A stretch of 10,061 nucleotides of DNA, from assembly GCA_030838025.1 (NCBI GenBank), contig JAUTXM010000489.1, forward strand, positions 1 through 10,061. Reading direction: 5' to 3'. The notes below the pieces were generated by a model, which saw only the letters and a program-made list of their open reading frames with translations, was not told the DNA's origin and ran no database searches. Source of the DNA: Acidimicrobiaceae bacterium. GTDB lineage: Bacteria > Actinomycetota > Acidimicrobiia > Acidimicrobiales > Palsa-688. A program made the translations under genes and the position numbers. Position 1 is the first letter of the stretch; each line of letters begins with the position of its first letter. Positions 1-6,329 of this stretch are shown here, in pieces.

Positions 1-974
1 AGCAATAGGCCCGCAACCAGAACGACGCCGTGGGTCGGGTCGGTGGCCCAGCGGATGGCTTGGTAGCCGGGGCCGATGGCGAGCGGCTGGTCGCTGATAG
101 CCCGATCGGCCACGATCAGCATGCCCAGGATGATCCCCGCCGAGGCTGCCCCGGCGAAGGGGTTGAGGCGGGTGCTCAGGCGCTTGGAGGCGCGTAGCAG
201 GCCCGCGAAGGCACGGGCGCCGACTCCCGCCAGGATGCCGATCACGAGCGCTCCACCCAAGTCGCGCAGGTCGAATGGCGGTGCCCCCTTGATGGCCAGC
301 AGCGGGCTCGTGGTCGTTACCAAGGCGGCGAAGGTGACGTAGCCCATGGCCGCGCCCACCAGCGCTGGGAGCAGCATGTTGCGGGCCAGGTCATCGCGGT
401 ATGGGACCTCGAGCGCGAAGAGGGCGCCGGTGGCAGGCGCTTTGAAGATGGCTGCGACTCCGGCGGCCGCTCCCGCGACCAGCAGCACTTTGGCGTCGCG
501 ACGCGAGAACATCGATGATGTCCGCCGTTGCAGGGCCGAGCCGATGATGGCGCCCATATAGATGGAGGGCCCTTCGTAGCCGAGCGGGGTTCCCAGGCCC
601 AACGTCGCCACAGCCGCCAGCACCTTGGCGGGGGCGGCCCGCAGCGATAGTCGTTGATCGCGGGTATGGAAGTTGCGGACGTACTCGTCGGAGGTGGCGG
701 GGGACGCCCCACCCCCGACCCATTTCAAGATGGCCGCCGCCAGGAGGAGACCACAAAGGGGACCGAGCGCCTGTACCGCGAGGGGGGCCCGCTGGATCCG
801 GCCCAGCAGGACGGTCCCAGTGGTCTGGTCGAACGCCGCCACCGCGGCCCCCGTCAGCAAGCCCGTGAGGGCGGCCAGCAGGAGGACGCGGGGCGACCGG
901 CCGGCCGGGGTGAGCAACACCCAGATCGGCCGTTTCTCCGATGGCTGGCCGGCCGGCTGTTCGTCGTCGGTCAC
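1..974 (-). CDS. CLC-family chloride channel or H+/Cl- antiporter (C-terminus beyond the left edge)
   Basis: An open frame from a GTG at 974 runs off the left edge, giving at least 324 residues of a family usually 400-450 long. It is a polytopic membrane protein moving chloride or a similar anion. The hydrophobic segments are interrupted by two CLC hallmarks: a GYEGP motif at residues 132-136, matching GREGP with gating glutamate E134, and a segment at about 168-190 matching the alanine-rich helix that ends in LFxxE (E189). The first selectivity motif, usually GSGIP, is not recognisable; GGGASP at 87-92 followed by TSDEY stands in its place. The residue matching E. coli ClcA Glu203, the inner proton glutamate, is Val190, as in eukaryotic CLC channels. 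The start is chosen because the GTG overlaps the upstream stop codon (GTGA), implying translational coupling. The family call is firm; channel versus antiporter and the ion carried are open. Confidence 0.9.
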   Translation of the reverse strand, partial: MTDDEQPAGQPSEKRPIWVLLTPAGRSPRVLLLAALTGLLTGAAVAAFDQTTGTVLLGRIQRAPLAVQALGPLCGLLLAAAILKWVGGGASPATSDEYVRNFHTRDQRLSLRAAPAKVLAAVATLGLGTPLGYEGPSIYMGAIIGSALQRRTSSMFSRRDAKVLLVAGAAAGVAAIFKAPATGALFALEVPYRDDLARNMLLPALVGAAMGYVTFAALVTTTSPLLAIKGAPPFDLRDLGGALVIGILAGVGARAFAGLLRASKRLSTRLNPFAGAASAGIILGMLIVADRAISDQPLAIGPGYQAIRWATDPTHGVVLVAGLL

Positions 975-1498
975 GTGGTTGGTGACTGCGTTGGTGACTG
1001 CGTTGGTGACTGCGTGATTGGCGGCGCCCTCCCGATCGATTGGCGAAGGTTGATGATGACCTGCCCCGACGGTTCGACTCGCGTGGCGTACTGGTCGAGC
1101 CCCGTGCCGTCGGCCGGGTATACGGCGTGGTCGCAGGAGTCCTCGAAGTCATGACTGGCGGGCCGCCATGTCACGTTGCAGTTGGGCGGCTGGCCGGGGT
1201 CGTGGGCGCCGAATGCCAGCCAGCCCTTGGCCGGGTCGGCGCCAAGGTGCTGCACGTACAAGGTGATGGAACCGCGGAGGGGGGCGAAGATCAGCGGGCC
1301 GTGCTTGGCGATCTGGGGCGCGAAGAGCGTGTCCTTGCCGAGGTCGAACTCCTGGTCGCCGAGATTGACCTTGGCCCCGGGCTTCCGGGACAGGCGCAGG
1401 ACAAAGACGATCAGCAGGACCGCAGTGAGGACGGCCAGGATCATGGTGAGCAACAGCGCCGTCCGCCGGCGAGGGCGGCCGGGGGGGGAGTCGGGCAC
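971..1498 (-). CDS. Membrane-anchored protein with degenerate Rieske-like domain
   Basis: A protein of 175 residues if it starts at the GTG at 1498. It has a short basic N-terminus (RPRRR, residues 8-12), one transmembrane helix at about 14-34, then a soluble domain presumably outside the membrane. Residues about 92-152 follow the outline of a Rieske domain: W..FGAHDPG, then NCNVTW at 106-111, SCDHAVY at 121-127, and a closing strand QVIINL. The usual cluster ligands (CxH and CxxH) are not present as such. C107 and C122 lie where the disulfide cysteines of bc1-type Rieske proteins would fall, so the fold may survive without a [2Fe-2S] cluster. The tail is a QSPT repeat. The stop overlaps the CLC gene start by 4 nt. 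The start is uncertain: no good ribosome site is seen, and any start much further upstream would run into the divergent gene. The gene is likely real; the Rieske relationship is inferred from pattern only. Confidence 0.72.
   Translation of the reverse strand: MPDSPPGRPRRRTALLLTMILAVLTAVLLIVFVLRLSRKPGAKVNLGDQEFDLGKDTLFAPQIAKHGPLIFAPLRGSITLYVQHLGADPAKGWLAFGAHDPGQPPNCNVTWRPASHDFEDSCDHAVYPADGTGLDQYATRVEPSGQVIINLRQSIGRAPPITQSPTQSPTQSPTT
981..1016 (-). repeat. Three tandem 12-bp repeats coding for a QSPT tail
   Basis: The unit GGTGACTGCGTT (plus strand) occurs three times back to back, the last copy differing in its final base. Read on the minus strand it encodes TQSP repeats at the C-terminus of the Rieske-like protein. 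Since 12 is a multiple of 3, copy-number change would alter tail length without a frameshift. It ends a few bases before the CLC start codon. Confidence 0.9.
1481..1488. repeat. Homopolymer run of eight G (eight C in the coding strand)
   Basis: Eight consecutive G on the plus strand fall in codons 4-6 of the Rieske-like gene read on the minus strand. Such runs can slip during replication. At this position a one-base change would knock out that reading frame and could disturb the translation-coupled CLC gene. Confidence 0.85.
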
Positions 1499-1503
1499 CT
1501 GCG

Positions 1504-1509
1504 TAGTAT
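1504..1509 (+). promoter_or_regulatory. Candidate -10 element of a leaderless promoter for the B12-binding gene
   Basis: TAGTAT fits the actinobacterial -10 consensus TANNNT. It ends 7 nt before the GTG at 1517, the distance expected if transcription starts on the first base of the start codon. No convincing -35 or ribosome site is seen. Only 18 nt separate this start from the divergent minus-strand start at 1498, which leaves no room for an ordinary leader on either side. Inferred from spacing. Confidence 0.45.
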
Positions 1510-1516
1510 TCCGGGA

Positions 1517-1984
1517 GTGCGCCGGCGTTATCGAGTCGTGGTCGCCAAACCCGGATTGGACGGCCACGACCGGGGGGCGAAGGTGATCGCCCGGGCGCTT
1601 CGGGACAGCGGTTTCGAGGTGATCTACACCGGGCTGCACCAGACGCCCGAGCAGATCGCCGAGACGGTGGTCCAGGAAGACGCCGACGCGGTCGGTCTGT
1701 CGGTGCTCTCGGGAGCCCACATGACCCTCTTTCCCCGGGTGATGGAGGCGCTACACCAACGCACCCGTGGGGTGCTCGCGGGCGAGCAGGTACTGGTTTT
1801 CGGTGGCGGCATCATCCCCGCCGCCGACGTGGCTCGCCTGAAGGAGTCCGGAGTGGCGGAAATCTTCGGCCCGGGTGCGACCATGGCGTCGATCTGCGAG
1901 TGGCTCGAGGCCGCCCTCGACCGGCGGGAGTCAGACGGCGTGTCGGATGTGCCCGACGAGGAGCCCGCCCATGGATCTGTTTGA
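1517..1984 (+). CDS. Cobalamin-binding small subunit of a methylmalonyl-CoA-type mutase
   Basis: A 155-residue protein matching the C-terminal B12-binding domain of acyl-CoA mutases, here as a separate small subunit. The radical mutase rearranges the acyl-CoA carbon skeleton, for example methylmalonyl-CoA to succinyl-CoA. The AKPGLDGHDRGAK stretch at 10-22 holds the DxHxxG motif with H17 as the lower axial ligand to cobalt. GLSVLSGAHMTLFP and FGGGIIP are the other cofactor-contact loops of the domain. The GTG at 1517 is chosen because homology begins right after it (RYRVVVAKPG) and it sits 7 nt after a -10-like element. The acidic tail overlaps sucC by 14 nt, so the products are probably made together. 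The catalytic large subunit is not in this window; methylmalonyl-, isobutyryl- or 2-hydroxyisobutyryl-CoA mutase partners are all possible, with the sucCD context favouring methylmalonyl-CoA. Confidence 0.9.
   Translation: MRRRYRVVVAKPGLDGHDRGAKVIARALRDSGFEVIYTGLHQTPEQIAETVVQEDADAVGLSVLSGAHMTLFPRVMEALHQRTRGVLAGEQVLVFGGGIIPAADVARLKESGVAEIFGPGATMASICEWLEAALDRRESDGVSDVPDEEPAHGSV
1958..1963 (+). promoter_or_regulatory. Ribosome binding site of sucC
   Basis: GAGGAG lies 7 nt before the ATG at 1971, inside the end of the B12-binding gene. It supports that ATG as the sucC start and reinitiation or independent initiation within the overlap. Confidence 0.7.
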
Positions 1985-3173
1985 GTACCAGGGCAAGCAC
2001 TACTTCGCCCGTTTCGGTATCCCCGTCTCTCCCGGCGGCACCGCCGACACGGTGGACGAAGCGCTGGCCGCGGCGGCCACGGCGGGCTACCCCGTGGTCG
2101 TCAAGGCCCAGGTCCAGGTGGGCGGGCGGGGCAAAGCCGGGGGCATCAAGCTGGCGGCCACGCCCGACGAGGCGCGGGCCCACGCCGGGGCGATCCTCGG
2201 GATGGACATCAAGGGCCACCGGGTGAAGCGATTGTGGGTGGAGCACGCCACCGACATCGCGAAGGAGTACTACGTCAGTTTCACCCTTGATCGCGGCGCC
2301 CGGGCCCATCTTGCGATGGTCTCGGCGCGTGGCGGCGTCGACATCGAACAGGTGGCGGCCGAGGAGCCGGAGGCGCTGGCCCGGGCCCACATCGACCCTT
2401 CCGTCGGCCTGACCGAGCACGTCGCCCGCCGCCTCGTCGAGGAAGCAGGCCTCGACGTCGACGCCAGGGACGGTGCCATCGGGATCATGCTCAACCTGTA
2501 CCGGTGCTACGTCGAGGGCGATGCCGATTTGGTCGAGATCAACCCCCTCGTCCTGGCCACCGACGGCCGGGTCCTGGCGCTCGATGCCAAGGTCACCTTG
2601 GACGACAGCGCGGCATTCCGCCATCCCGAATGGGAGCAGTTCCGCGACATCGACGAGTTGGACGAGCGTGAGCGGCTGGCCAAATCGAAGGGGCTGCAGT
2701 ATGTGGGCCTAGATGGCGACGTGGGCATCATCGCCAACGGGGCGGGACTGGCGATGAGCACCTGTGACGTGGTCAACCAGGTCGGTGGCCGGCCGGCCAA
2801 CTTCTTGGACATTGGCGGGGGCGCTAGCGCCGAGGTCATGGCCAATGCCCTCGACGTGATCAACTCCGACCACAAGGTGAAGGCCATCTTCATCAACATC
2901 TTTGGCGGGATCACGCGCGGTGAGGAGGTGGCCAACGGGATCGTCACGGCACTCGGCCGGGTCGACATCGCCGCACCCATGGTGATCCGCCTGGACGGCA
3001 CCAACGCCGAGGCCGGTCGCGAGATCCTGCGGTCGGTCGAGTCCGACCAGGTCCTGTCCCGCCCGACCATGCTGGAGGCGGCCCGTACCGCGGTCGAACT
3101 GGCGCGGGCGCGCAGCAGCGAAGACCGGGCGGACGCGGGCTCCGGCGCTGGCGGGCCTGGGGGCGACGCGTGA
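1971..3173 (+). CDS. sucC: Succinyl-CoA synthetase (ADP/GDP-forming) beta subunit
   Basis: The nucleotide-binding subunit of succinyl-CoA synthetase, the TCA cycle step that makes succinate and ATP or GTP from succinyl-CoA. At 400 residues it is slightly longer than E. coli SucC (388). It begins with the family's typical MDLFEYQGK. An ATP-grasp domain fills about the first 240 residues, with the nucleotide loop VGGRGKAGG at 50-58 and the metal ligand pair E189 (EINPL) and D205 (LDAK), matching E. coli E197 and D213. The C-terminal CoA-ligase domain has IIANGAGLAMSTCD and the NIFGGI loop. The last 20 or so residues are a low-complexity Gly/Ala/Asp tail. It overlaps the gene before by 14 nt and sucD by 4 nt (GTGA). 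ATP versus GTP preference cannot be read from the sequence. Confidence 0.97.
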   Translation: MDLFEYQGKHYFARFGIPVSPGGTADTVDEALAAAATAGYPVVVKAQVQVGGRGKAGGIKLAATPDEARAHAGAILGMDIKGHRVKRLWVEHATDIAKEYYVSFTLDRGARAHLAMVSARGGVDIEQVAAEEPEALARAHIDPSVGLTEHVARRLVEEAGLDVDARDGAIGIMLNLYRCYVEGDADLVEINPLVLATDGRVLALDAKVTLDDSAAFRHPEWEQFRDIDELDERERLAKSKGLQYVGLDGDVGIIANGAGLAMSTCDVVNQVGGRPANFLDIGGGASAEVMANALDVINSDHKVKAIFINIFGGITRGEEVANGIVTALGRVDIAAPMVIRLDGTNAEAGREILRSVESDQVLSRPTMLEAARTAVELARARSSEDRADAGSGAGGPGGDA

Positions 3174-4060
3174 GCATCTTCGTCGACGAGCACACCAAGG
3201 TGATCGTGCAGGGTCTGACCGGTGGCCAGGGCCGGTTCCACGGGCTGCGCAACCGGGCCTACGGCACCAAGGTCGTCGCCGGCGTCCGGGCGGGCAAAGG
3301 AGGCCAGAACGTCGAAGGCATCCCGGTGTTCGACAGCGTCGCCGAAGCCCGGGCGGCGACCGGCGCCGACGCCAGCTTCGTGTCCGTCCCACCCGCCAGT
3401 GCCCCGGCCGCCATCTTGGAGGCGGCCCAGGCGGGGATCGGGTTCATCGTCTGCATCACCGAGGGGATCCCGGCCCAGGACGAGGCCCGCATGTTCAACA
3501 TCCTCCGCCGGGAGCACTCCGGCACCCGGCTGCTGGGGCCCAACTGCCCCGGCATCATCAGCCCCGGCAAGACCAACATCGGGATAACCGCCGGTGAGAT
3601 CGCCCTGCCCGGCGGACCAGTCGGGATCGTGTCCAGGTCCGGCACCCTCACCTACCAGGCATTGCACGAGTTGAAACAGAAGGGGATCGGCGTGACGACG
3701 TGCGTGGGCATCGGCGGCGACCCCGTCCCCGGCACCACGTTCATCGACTGCCTGGCGGCGTTCGAGGCCGACCCCGAGACCAGGGTGGTGATGCTCATCG
3801 GCGAGATCGGCGGGTCCGAGGAGGAGGCGGCGGCCGATTTCATCGCCCGCGAGATGGCCACGCCCGTCGTGGCGTACATCGCCGGCGTGACGGCGCCGCC
3901 GGGGCGCAAGATGGGCCACGCCGGGGCGATCGTCTCGGGCACGAGCGGCACCGCCCAGGCCAAGATGGACGCCTTGACCAGCGCCGGGGTCAAGGTGGGC
4001 CAGAACCCCACCGAGGCGGGCGAGCTGGCGGCCCAGCTGGTTGCCGCATTGCCCTACTAG
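3170..4060 (+). CDS. sucD: Succinyl-CoA synthetase alpha subunit
   Basis: The CoA-binding, phosphohistidine-carrying subunit that pairs with SucC. At 296 residues it is of normal length. The N-terminal CoA-binding Rossmann domain shows VQGLTGGQGRFH and YGTKVVAGVRAGKGG. LLGPNCPGII follows, and the C-terminal ligase domain has the active-site motif KMGHAGAIVSG with H250, equivalent to the phosphorylated His246 of E. coli. SGTSGTAQAKMDAL and the late GQNPTEAGE are also family features. The start is the GTG at 3170, whose first bases overlap the sucC stop; a G-rich stretch about 6 nt upstream could bind the ribosome. A small hairpin follows the stop, so this is probably the last gene of the B12-sucCD unit. 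Confidence 0.97.
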   Translation: MSIFVDEHTKVIVQGLTGGQGRFHGLRNRAYGTKVVAGVRAGKGGQNVEGIPVFDSVAEARAATGADASFVSVPPASAPAAILEAAQAGIGFIVCITEGIPAQDEARMFNILRREHSGTRLLGPNCPGIISPGKTNIGITAGEIALPGGPVGIVSRSGTLTYQALHELKQKGIGVTTCVGIGGDPVPGTTFIDCLAAFEADPETRVVMLIGEIGGSEEEAAADFIAREMATPVVAYIAGVTAPPGRKMGHAGAIVSGTSGTAQAKMDALTSAGVKVGQNPTEAGELAAQLVAALPY

Positions 4061-4078
4061 TCCCCGACCGACCCGTCA

Positions 4079-4095
4079 ACGACCCCGAGGGTCGT
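4079..4095 (+). terminator. Short hairpin after sucD
   Basis: A perfect 7-bp inverted repeat (ACGACCC / GGGTCGT) with a 3-nt CGA loop begins 18 nt after the sucD stop. There is no U-tract, so it is a weak terminator or transcript-end stabiliser rather than a classical intrinsic terminator. It lies before the candidate purN promoter, consistent with a unit boundary. Confidence 0.4.
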
Positions 4096-4129
4096 CGAGC
4101 GCAGCGCCGGACCGGGGCGTCTCGCCGGG

Positions 4130-4135
4130 TAGGTT
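4130..4135 (+). promoter_or_regulatory. Candidate -10 element of a leaderless promoter for purN
   Basis: TAGGTT fits TANNNT and ends exactly 7 nt before the purN GTG at 4143, the same geometry as the element at 1504-1509. It would start a purN-purH transcript on or next to the start codon. No clear -35 is seen, and no ribosome site at proper spacing is obvious. Confidence 0.45.
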
Positions 4136-4142
4136 TGGCAGG

Positions 4143-4712
4143 GTGAAACTCGGGGTGCTGGCGTCTGGAGGCGGCACCAACCTGGCCGCCATCATCGCCG
4201 CCCGGCTCCCCGTCTCGGTGGTCATCGCCGACCGGACGTGCGCGGCGCTCGACATTGCCACCGCTGCGGGCGTCCCGTCGGAACTGGTCGCACGAGGCGA
4301 CTTCGGCCCCGAGTTCGACCGGCTCGGGTACACCCAGCGCGTCGTCGCGGTTCTCAAGCATCACCATGTGGACGTGGTGGCCATGGCCGGCTTCGGCACC
4401 GTGCTCGCGGCGCCGATACTCGACGCCTTTCCGGGCCGGGTGCTCAATACCCACCCGGCGCTCCTCCCCGCCTTCAAGGGTTGGCATGCCGTCGCCGACG
4501 CTTTGGCGGCCGGCGTCCCGGTCACCGGCTGCACGGTCCATATCGCCACCGCCGAAGTGGACGAGGGCCCGATTCTGGCGCAGGAGGAAGTTGCCGTCCT
4601 CCCGGGGGACACCGCGGAGTCGCTCCACGAGCGCATAAAAGAAGTGGAGCGGCGCCTGTACCCGGACACCATTCGCCGCTTCCTCGAAGTGGAGGGAGAG
4701 CTGGCGTCATGA
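4143..4712 (+). CDS. purN: Phosphoribosylglycinamide (GAR) formyltransferase
   Basis: A cytosolic enzyme transferring the formyl group of 10-formyltetrahydrofolate to GAR, the third step of purine synthesis. At 189 residues it is a typical PurN. SGGGTNL at 8-14 is the phosphate-binding loop. The catalytic triad is visible as N102 and H104 (NTHPALLP) and D140 (VDEGPI), matching E. coli N106, H108 and D144. The GTG at 4143 is chosen because the first beta strand (KLGVLASGG) begins right after it; an in-frame ATG at 4041 lies inside sucD and would add unrelated sequence. The stop overlaps the purH start (ATGA), giving translational coupling with the other formyl-THF-using enzyme of the pathway. 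Confidence 0.96.
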   Translation: MKLGVLASGGGTNLAAIIAARLPVSVVIADRTCAALDIATAAGVPSELVARGDFGPEFDRLGYTQRVVAVLKHHHVDVVAMAGFGTVLAAPILDAFPGRVLNTHPALLPAFKGWHAVADALAAGVPVTGCTVHIATAEVDEGPILAQEEVAVLPGDTAESLHERIKEVERRLYPDTIRRFLEVEGELAS

Positions 4713-6229
4713 GGGTCCTGCTGTCGGTGTACGACAAAACCGGGGTCGTCGACTTGGCCCGGGAGCTGGTCGCCTTGGGTCATGACCTGGTGAGTACCGG
4801 GGGCACGTCCGCGGCGCTCGGCGAGGCGGGTATTGACCACCAGACGGTGGAATCGGTAACCGCGGCGCCCGAAATGCTCGGAGGCCGCGTCAAGACGCTG
4901 CATCCCAAGATCCACGGAGCGATCCTGGCCGACCGCTCTGATGCCGAGCATGTGGCCCAACTGGCTGACCACGGCATTGAGCCCATTGACATGGTCGTGT
5001 GCAACCTGTACCCGTTCGGTTCGAAACCGTCGATCGAGCTGATCGACGTGGGCGGGCCGACCATGCTCCGGGCGGCGGGCAAGAACTTCGCCCACGTCGG
5101 CGTCGTCGTCGACCCAGTCGACTACCCCGTCGTGCTCGACGAGCTGCGCCGCGACGGGGCCCTGTCGGCACCCACTCGCCGGCGCCTGGCCCGGGCCGCC
5201 TTTGCCCACACCGCTGCCTACGACGCATCGATCGCCACCTGGTTCGACTCGTTGGACGAAGGGGCGGGAAAAGAAACCCTGCCCCCTACCATTCACCTGT
5301 CGTTGGAACACGCCCAGGCGTTGCGCTACGGGGAGAACCCGCATCAAGCAGGCGCTCGGTATCGAGAAGCCGGGCGTCACAGCTGGTGGGACGACGTCGT
5401 CCAGCACAGCGGCATGGCGTTGTCGTACCTGAATCTCTACGACGCCGACGCGGCCTGGCAACTGGTCCACCAACTCGCCGACCTCGGTCCGGCCGTCGCG
5501 GTCGTCGTGAAGCACGCCAACCCGTGTGGGGCGGCGGTGGCCGATGATCTCCTGACGGCCTATGACCGGGCGTTCGACGGCGACCCGATGTCGGCCTTCG
5601 GCGGAATCGTCGCCCTGTCGGGCCCGGTCGACGAGGCGCTGGCGCAGCACCTCGTGGCAAACCCCAAGGCCGACGTACTGATCGCGCCCGGCTACGACGA
5701 CCGGGCCCTCGACCTGCTGGCCTCGAAACGCAAGAACATGCGCGTCCTCGCCGCCCCCCCGCCGACCGCGGGCGACTTGCACCTGCGCCAGATCAGCGGC
5801 GGATGGCTGGTCCAGCAGCCGTACCGTTTCGCAACCGGCCGGGGCGACTGGCGCGTCGCCACCAAGGTCGCACCGACCGAGGAGCAGTGGCGCGACCTGG
5901 AGCTGGCGTGGCGGGTGTGCGCCGCGGTGAAGTCCAATGCCATCGTGCTGGCGTCGGGGGGCATGGCGGTAGGCATCGGCGGCGGCCAGCAGAACCGGGT
6001 GACGCCGGGGGAGTTGGCCGTGCAACGGGCGGCCGGCCGGGCCAAGGGCGGAGCCGCGGCGAGCGACGCTTTTTTTCCGTTTCGCGATGGGCTGGATGCG
6101 GTGGCGGCGGCGGGCGTGGCGGCGGTCATCCAGCCCGGCGGGTCGGTGCGCGACGGCGAAGTGATCGCGGCGGCCGACGAACATGGCCTCGCCATGGTCC
6201 TGACCGGCGAACGCCAGTTCCAGCACTGA
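4709..6229 (+). CDS. purH: Bifunctional AICAR formyltransferase / IMP cyclohydrolase
   Basis: Catalyses the last two steps of IMP synthesis: formylation of AICAR with 10-formyl-THF, then ring closure. At 506 residues it is close to the family norm (E. coli 529). The N-terminal cyclohydrolase (MGS-like) domain covers about 1-130, with VYDKTG at 7-12, STGGT, and GGRVKTLHPKIHG. The formyltransferase domain follows with RYGENPHQ, the catalytic KHANPCG at 268-274 (K268, H269), DPMSAFGG, and ASDAFFPFRDGLD. The GQMNR-type motif is GGQQNRV here. The ATG at 4709 overlaps the purN stop by 4 nt. A cluster of TTT Phe codons at 6070-6082, with a run of seven T, is unusual for this GC-rich gene. Function is firm from the motifs and operon. 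Confidence 0.97.
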   Translation: MRVLLSVYDKTGVVDLARELVALGHDLVSTGGTSAALGEAGIDHQTVESVTAAPEMLGGRVKTLHPKIHGAILADRSDAEHVAQLADHGIEPIDMVVCNLYPFGSKPSIELIDVGGPTMLRAAGKNFAHVGVVVDPVDYPVVLDELRRDGALSAPTRRRLARAAFAHTAAYDASIATWFDSLDEGAGKETLPPTIHLSLEHAQALRYGENPHQAGARYREAGRHSWWDDVVQHSGMALSYLNLYDADAAWQLVHQLADLGPAVAVVVKHANPCGAAVADDLLTAYDRAFDGDPMSAFGGIVALSGPVDEALAQHLVANPKADVLIAPGYDDRALDLLASKRKNMRVLAAPPPTAGDLHLRQISGGWLVQQPYRFATGRGDWRVATKVAPTEEQWRDLELAWRVCAAVKSNAIVLASGGMAVGIGGGQQNRVTPGELAVQRAAGRAKGGAAASDAFFPFRDGLDAVAAAGVAAVIQPGGSVRDGEVIAAADEHGLAMVLTGERQFQH

Positions 6230-6329
6230 TGCCAGTCCGGCCGGGCCGCCCCGGCAGTCCCGGCGCCCCCGGCCAAGCGAGCCGAGCGAGCCGAGCGCGC
6301 TGTGCGGGCCGGCCCGGCGGGGCGGGCTG
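6230..6329 (+). other. GC-only spacer between purH and folD with a short direct repeat
   Basis: A 100-nt gap made almost entirely of G and C. It contains two tandem copies of GCGAGCCGA (6277-6285 and 6286-6294) and several GGCC-rich near-palindromes that could fold. No promoter hexamer or clean terminator is recognised, so folD may be read through from purH or have its own unseen promoter. Confidence 0.5.

Noticed and set aside
981..1016. Tandem repeats as a CRISPR-like array
   Set aside because: Units are 12 bp with no spacers and encode an in-frame protein tail.
391..1152. A 253-codon minus-strand open frame overlapping the CLC region
   Set aside because: It is out of phase with the CLC frame, is rich in Arg, Gly and Pro, and has no hydrophobic segments; the frame from the GTG at 974 carries the CLC motifs.
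1040..1516. N-terminal extension of the B12-binding protein from 1040
   Set aside because: The extra 159 codons are antisense to the Rieske-like gene and have no mutase homology; the conserved domain begins directly after the GTG at 1517.
1499..1720. N-terminal extension of the Rieske-like protein up to 1720
   Set aside because: It would lie antisense to the conserved start of the B12-binding gene and adds sequence unlike a signal or membrane segment.
2507..3919. A 470-codon minus-strand open frame opposite sucC and sucD
   Set aside because: No recognisable domains; sucC and sucD on the other strand have complete motifs and conserved active-site residues.
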